Assembly: GCA_019914945.1 (NCBI GenBank)
Contig: CM034099.1
Span: 5,332,001 to 5,396,000, forward strand
Direction of reading: 5' to 3'
Source: Typha latifolia
Lineage: Eukaryota > Streptophyta > Magnoliopsida > Poales > Typhaceae
Length of the DNA stretch: 64,000 bases
How positions within the stretch are numbered: position 1 is the stretch's first letter; each line of letters begins with the position of its first letter. The notes beneath the pieces were generated by a model. The model did not search any database. It saw only the letters and a list, made by a program, of their open reading frames with translations, and was not told where the DNA came from. The position numbers and the translations under genes were made by a program. Positions 59,288 to 64,000 of this stretch are shown in pieces.

Positions 59288-60902
59288 GATTTAGGCTACG
59301 TTTTGAATTGTTAGGTTCCTTTGAGAAGAATGTGAAAGAAAATGATGCTGTGGGCTTCGCTCGCACTCCTCCTCGCTGTCAGAGAGGACGAGGAGGAAGA
59401 AGAGCGAGGAGCCCACTTTGAAGAAGGTGGAGAAGAGAGGAAAGGAGGTTAAAGCAAGGAGGAGGGGAGGAAGGCTCGGTCTCTTTAGGATGTAACCGTT
59501 GGACATCCGGAAAGGAAGGGCGGGAACGTAGGAGAGTAGGCACATAAGCGTATTTGTATTCTATTTTTGGCAGTGGACCTTATGCAGGAGGGATTGCAGG
59601 CATTTCCTGCAATTCGACGTTGGCTACAAGTATTTAAAAGACTGCCAGGTATCCAACTGCAGGAAATAGCTAGAGTTAAGATGTAAACAGTTTGTTCTCT
59701 CTTCCCGTTCACTCGTACGACCGAGCTGAGCAGAGATTGGATCTAGATTAAAAAAAAAAAAGGCGTTAAGGCTGTTGACCATGTATAGGGTAGTTGGGAG
59801 ATGGTACCCTAAAATAGCTCTTGTTAACGGATGCCACATCCATTCGGGACTACCATTAGGTGCACGTCAGTTTATCGATAGTTTGTGTACTTTTATTGCC
59901 CAGGGATCATAAATTCATAATAAAACTACATTTTTTTTTTCCTGTAGGAAGGCAACCATTAGGTTTTCAGTACTTTCAGTTTCCATGTAATCAGTTCTTG
60001 TGCAACTCTGATAAATGTCAACGAGAGCTCATATTATATAAAGCTTTTAGTGACGAATCACTCTTTTTGCCATAGTTAATATTGACACGTAGCTCAGAGT
60101 AAGGGACTCGGTAGCCAGACGCTTCTTTGGACGACTTTAGTGAGGAGTAGGAAGTCGGTGAAAAGGATTATAGAGAGAGGCCGATTGAATTGATGGCGGC
60201 GCTGAAGCACCTGTTCTTGCCGAGGTGGTTGGTTTTTACTCTGTTGCATGGGTTGAATCAAAAGATAGACAATACCAGAATCTAATTGGATGATTTGAAT
60301 CAGGTTAAACGGATTACTTGGATAGAAAATTTAGATTTGTCATATGCAACGGTAGTAAAAGATTTATTGCAATATAATTAGCGCGTCTCACGTCGGCACA
60401 TGATTCATGTTAGAAGAGACAACAAATCACGTCGCGTGCAATTAGTCTATTTTAAATCACTTTCCGAGATCTCCGAAACTCTTATTTTTATCGCTCGATT
60501 TCGCTGTCCAATAACGCCCGTGGAGGGGAGAGAGAGAGAGTTTTGTGTTCGTTGACTTTTGTGTTATTAAAAAAATACAATCTAAATGGCTAGTCTAATA
60601 CTTTCAGGGTCGTGTCCCCGTCGGCTATCCCTTTCTAGGCTTCTGGCTCAAATCTTTGCGACCCATAAAGTCCACATAGGAAGTTTGCCTACCGGAAACC
60701 GTTTGGGGGAAAGAAGCTTTCTTTGTTTCGTAGCGTTGACGAAGAGATATACATTTGTTTGCTTGTGGTTTCTTCTTTCCGATTTTGGTACTTATAACTT
60801 CTTTTCCAAAGGAAATGAGAGACAGGAGATACTAGGTTTTGCTTGTTTTAATGTAGGACTTGAAAAGTGAGGAATTTGCTTGAATTTATTCAGGGATTGG
60901 AG
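59288..60902. promoter_or_regulatory. Divergent region between beta-galactosidase and synaptotagmin
   Basis: The two start codons are 1.6 kb apart, facing outward. The left 250 bases are probably the BGAL 5' leader. An open frame 60586-60870 (94 codons) upstream of the synaptotagmin start resembles nothing I know; it is more likely leader or spacer than a gene. Poly-A/T tracts occur at about 59747-59761 and 59930-59941. Confidence 0.5.
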
Positions 60903-63508
60903 ATGGGTTTTGTGAGTACTGTGTTGGGTTTCTGCGGATTTGGGTCTGGATTGACTGCTGGAGTTGTTATTGGGTATTACTTGTTCATCTACTTCCAACC
61001 CAGTGATGTCAAGGTTAGCCTCTGTCTCCTTTCTTCTTTTCTTCTATCTGATTATATAGAAATTGTTTTCCTGTCCAGACACTGAATATGCAAATTTACT
61101 AAATCGATATAGTGATACATTTGACATATCTCATGCTAATGCTGTCATCGAATTGAGAAATTTTTCGACAAGTTGATTTGTTATGAAGTATAAGATAGTT
61201 TTAATTGAAGTCATGCATTAACAAGATATGCCATCGAACAACATAGCTAGGTATTTTGATAGATTAACAATTTGCAATCATTAGATGAGAGCTTGGATTT
61301 CATGAATTATCCAGCCTTATGGCAAGCCAAAACAATATAGATTGGGTTTGCATTGTGAAACCATTGAAAGAGGTCTCTTTGGAAGGATTGCAAAAGTTGT
61401 ATAAGTTGGAGAAGTCTCTTTGTTCCAGATGGGTGATCATCTAGTGCAAATTCTGGTAATTGAAATGAAAAGCAAAGAAGCAAGGTACATTTTGCAATAC
61501 TTAGTTCCCTAAGGCTTAAGTCTCTCTCAAATGGTAACATCATAGGACTTTATAATGTTGCCTTTCAAACAAAGCAAAATTTTGAAATATCTTTAGTTAC
61601 TCCAGAAGAGGAGTAAAGAAAAGATTGATATACCATTTGCTTTCATTTGTTCAGCTAATGTTAGTTTAGAAGTACATGATCTGCAGTTTTGGGATATATT
61701 GAACTTGTGAGATAAGTGGGTCCTTGGTGCTCATTTGGATAACCCTGTGATTGCACCATTCTTTTCCTGCAGTTTGTCTCTTTATTACGAGAACCATAGG
61801 CTTTTTCTATATATGATGTTGACTATTTTTTTTCTTTCCCCTGATATTATATGAAGTTTAGCATTTGATGCTCACTTCTGGTGATCTTTTACTTTGTCAG
61901 AATCCTAAAATCCGCCCACTTGTGGAGCTTGATTCAAAATCATTGGAACGTATTCTTAGTGAAATTCCTTTATGGGTGAAATGTCCAGACTATGATCGAG
62001 TATGTCTACTGTGTACTCTAGCTAAAGTTGAACTTATTCTCAAGGGTGGGATGGTTTGATACCACAACCAGCACTGTTATTTTACTTCATGATTATCTCC
62101 TTTTCTTTTTCTTTTTGAAGATTGATTGGCTAAACAAATTCTTGGAGACAATGTGGCCTTATTTGAATAAGGTTTGTTTCTCTGGCAAGTTCCAGCAAAG
62201 CTACTCAATATACCAAATAGATTTGCCAATACTTATTTATTTAGTAATATAAATTGTTCCGTTTCTAGGCAATCTGCAGTACAGCGACGAAAATTGCAGA
62301 GCCAATTATTGCTGAGAATACTGTGAAGTATAAGATTGATTCGGTTGAATTTGAAACATTCACATTAGGTTCTTTACCACCATCTTTTCAAGGTTAGTTC
62401 TGTTGTAGTTCTTGTCATTTTTTATCCTTATCTATGTGGCAGCAGTGTTTTTATGATCCAAGTAGTTGTAATTTATATCAGGAGAAAAAACAGAGTTCTT
62501 GCCTTTTTTTCCTTTTCATGTTAGGATCTGTGGGAAGCATGTAAGAATTTGAGAGGGATATACAGGGAAAGGCTTCTGTCATCTATAACTGCACCTCAGA
62601 ATCTATGCGTAGTAATACTTCCTCAGATCATCTGATCTAGCAGTGATAGAGGAGCAGAGATACCATTAAGTGCTATAATAACCGTCTCACGAATAAATTA
62701 GTCTTGCCAGTATAAGCTTCCTCACTTGTCCTGGTTTAATTCCTTTTTAGGTATTATTGATTCAAGAAAAATAAGTGTCTATATGAGCAGCACAGTAGAA
62801 TTTCTCTTATAGTCATTCATAACTCGCCTCGAAGAAAAGATTAAGGTATAAAAAGGGCAAAGGAAAAAAAAACCTTCCATATGATTGTAAACTTTTTGCA
62901 ATTTGAGGTTTTATCTAGCATTATATGTTAACTTATACATTGCCTTGTTGGATAATCTGTTGTCAGGGATGAAAGTCTATGTTACAGATGAGCAAGAACT
63001 GATCATGGAACCATCTCTGAAGTGGGCTGGAAATCCTAATGTCACTGTTGTTGTTAAGGCATATGGGTTAAAAGCAACTATTCAGGTTGTTCACTTCTCT
63101 TATTATTCTACAAAGGAATTCTAATATCTCACTATATAGTATGTCTCATTGCATCTCTGCATTTAAGATAAGATGTTGATGGCTAAATTTTGGTAACTAT
63201 AGTTACAGAGTCATGCATTTAATATTTTTCAGGTAGTGGATTTGCAAATTTTTGCTGCACCACGTATTACTTTGAAGCCACTAGTCTCTAACTTTCCTTG
63301 CTTTGCCAAAATCTTCGTGTCTCTCATGGAGAAGGTGTGCATGAGTAACGAGATGAACTTTTGTTCTTCTTTCCATTAATTATGGATTGCAGATTTTGTC
63401 TTCAGATTTCAGCTATAGCTTTTTTTTTTGTAGCCTCATGTTGATTTTGGACTAAAACTTTTGGGAGTAGATCTTATGGCGATTCCTGGTCTTTATGGAT
63501 TTGTTCAG
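60903..63508 (+). CDS. SYT: Plant synaptotagmin (SYT1-3 type), 3' part outside window
   Basis: Exons seen: 60903-61013, 61901-61999, 62121-62171, 62269-62392, 62967-63085, 63233-63334 and 63434-63508, 227 residues so far. An N-terminal membrane anchor (GFGSGLTAGVVIGYYLFIYF) is followed by RPLVELDSKSLERIL. The SMP lipid-transfer domain is DRIDWLNKFLETMWPYLNKA, IAEPIIAENTVKYKIDSVEF, MKVYVTDEQELIMEPSLKWA, QIFAAPRITLKPLV, EKPHVDFGLKLLGVDLMAIP. Plant SYTs tether ER to plasma membrane and move lipids; they end with two calcium-binding C2 domains, which must lie beyond the window. The next expected exon is not visible before 64000. ATG 60903 gives the standard MGF start. This is a truncation by the window, not a broken gene. 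Confidence 0.93.
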
Positions 63509-64000
63509 GTAGTTTTCTGTTCCTGTCTTTATTGTTCACCTTTTGCTTTCTGTGGTTGAGTGGAGTGTGAACTTCAACTGCACTTGAGAAGCCAAGATAT
63601 AATTTCCAATTCAGCTGCAGGAGGTACTTTAGTATTTTAAGTTATCTGCCTCATCTTTGAACATTTCTATTTTCTTAACGATTTCAGGCAAAACCTGTTA
63701 AGTCCATTTACCAGTTTATGCCCATTTTCTCAAGTTCTGTAGAGTAAGTCATAAGCTTTCTGTGCTCTCTTTTTGTTTAGAAGAAGTTTCTGATTGTAGG
63801 AATGATATCAACTACTCTTCTTGGTTGAACTTTTGCCATATGCTGTATGCAGTCATGCATGAGGCAACAAGGGGCTGAAAGATTGTGGTTTCATCACCTA
63901 ACTAAACAAATTGAATTTCTGATGTTGAAATTCTCCTTTATATATCATCTCTTGATAGACATTTATTCAACAGAAAACCCTTTACTGAGATTTGAGAGCT
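63509..64000 (+). other. Synaptotagmin intron running off the window
   Basis: After the donor at 63509 I find no exon matching the expected end of the SMP domain or C2A. A weak acceptor at 63687-63688 is followed by a short frame that does not resemble the family. I read this as intron. Confidence 0.55.

Noticed and set aside
60586..60870. 94-codon frame upstream of synaptotagmin
   Set aside because: No family resemblance, and it lies in the probable leader/promoter of a well-defined gene.

Overview
The window is plant nuclear DNA: an AT-rich, intron-dense chromosomal segment. Introns are GT-AG with pyrimidine tracts. It carries a nuclear tRNA gene, many microsatellites and several plant transposon families. 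The proteins read best as angiosperm. A non-grass monocot is my best guess from the wording of the proteins, but this is inference and the species cannot be fixed by eye.

Layout, left to right. (1) The 3' two thirds of RPN3, a 26S proteasome lid subunit (+), with a hAT-type MITE in one intron. (2) A tRNA-Ala(AGC) gene 149 bases upstream of the start codon of a METTL23-like methyltransferase (+), one of whose introns holds a decayed LTR retroelement. (3) A divergent pair: ABITRAM-like (-) and TRAPPC2L (+). (4) A small intronless unknown protein (-). (5) A LARP1-family RNA-binding protein (+) with a likely one-base frame problem. (6) A compact FD-like bZIP factor (+) with a 14-3-3-type SAP motif and a GC-AG intron. 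(7) An 18.8 kb, 13-exon HGSNAT-like gene (-) whose introns hold a 3.7 kb hAT element with an exact 8-base target duplication, a short relative of it, a ~280 bp SMART-like miniature LTR element, an LTR-like insertion and a telomere-type repeat. (8) A GDSL esterase/lipase (+). (9) A 19-exon GH35 beta-galactosidase with a C-terminal lectin domain (-), with a second GC-AG intron. (10) The 5' half of a plant synaptotagmin (+), cut by the window end.

The genes are ordinary housekeeping, trafficking, regulatory and cell-wall functions. They do not form a pathway or operon. Three pairs are divergent (ABITRAM/TRAPPC2L, HGSNAT/GDSL, BGAL/SYT). I see no CRISPR array, virus, toxin cluster or other novel multi-gene system. 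The most useful observations concern gene structure (frameshift, GC-AG introns) and precisely bounded transposons. Exon limits were set by hand from splice signals, reading phase and family knowledge; transcripts were not available.
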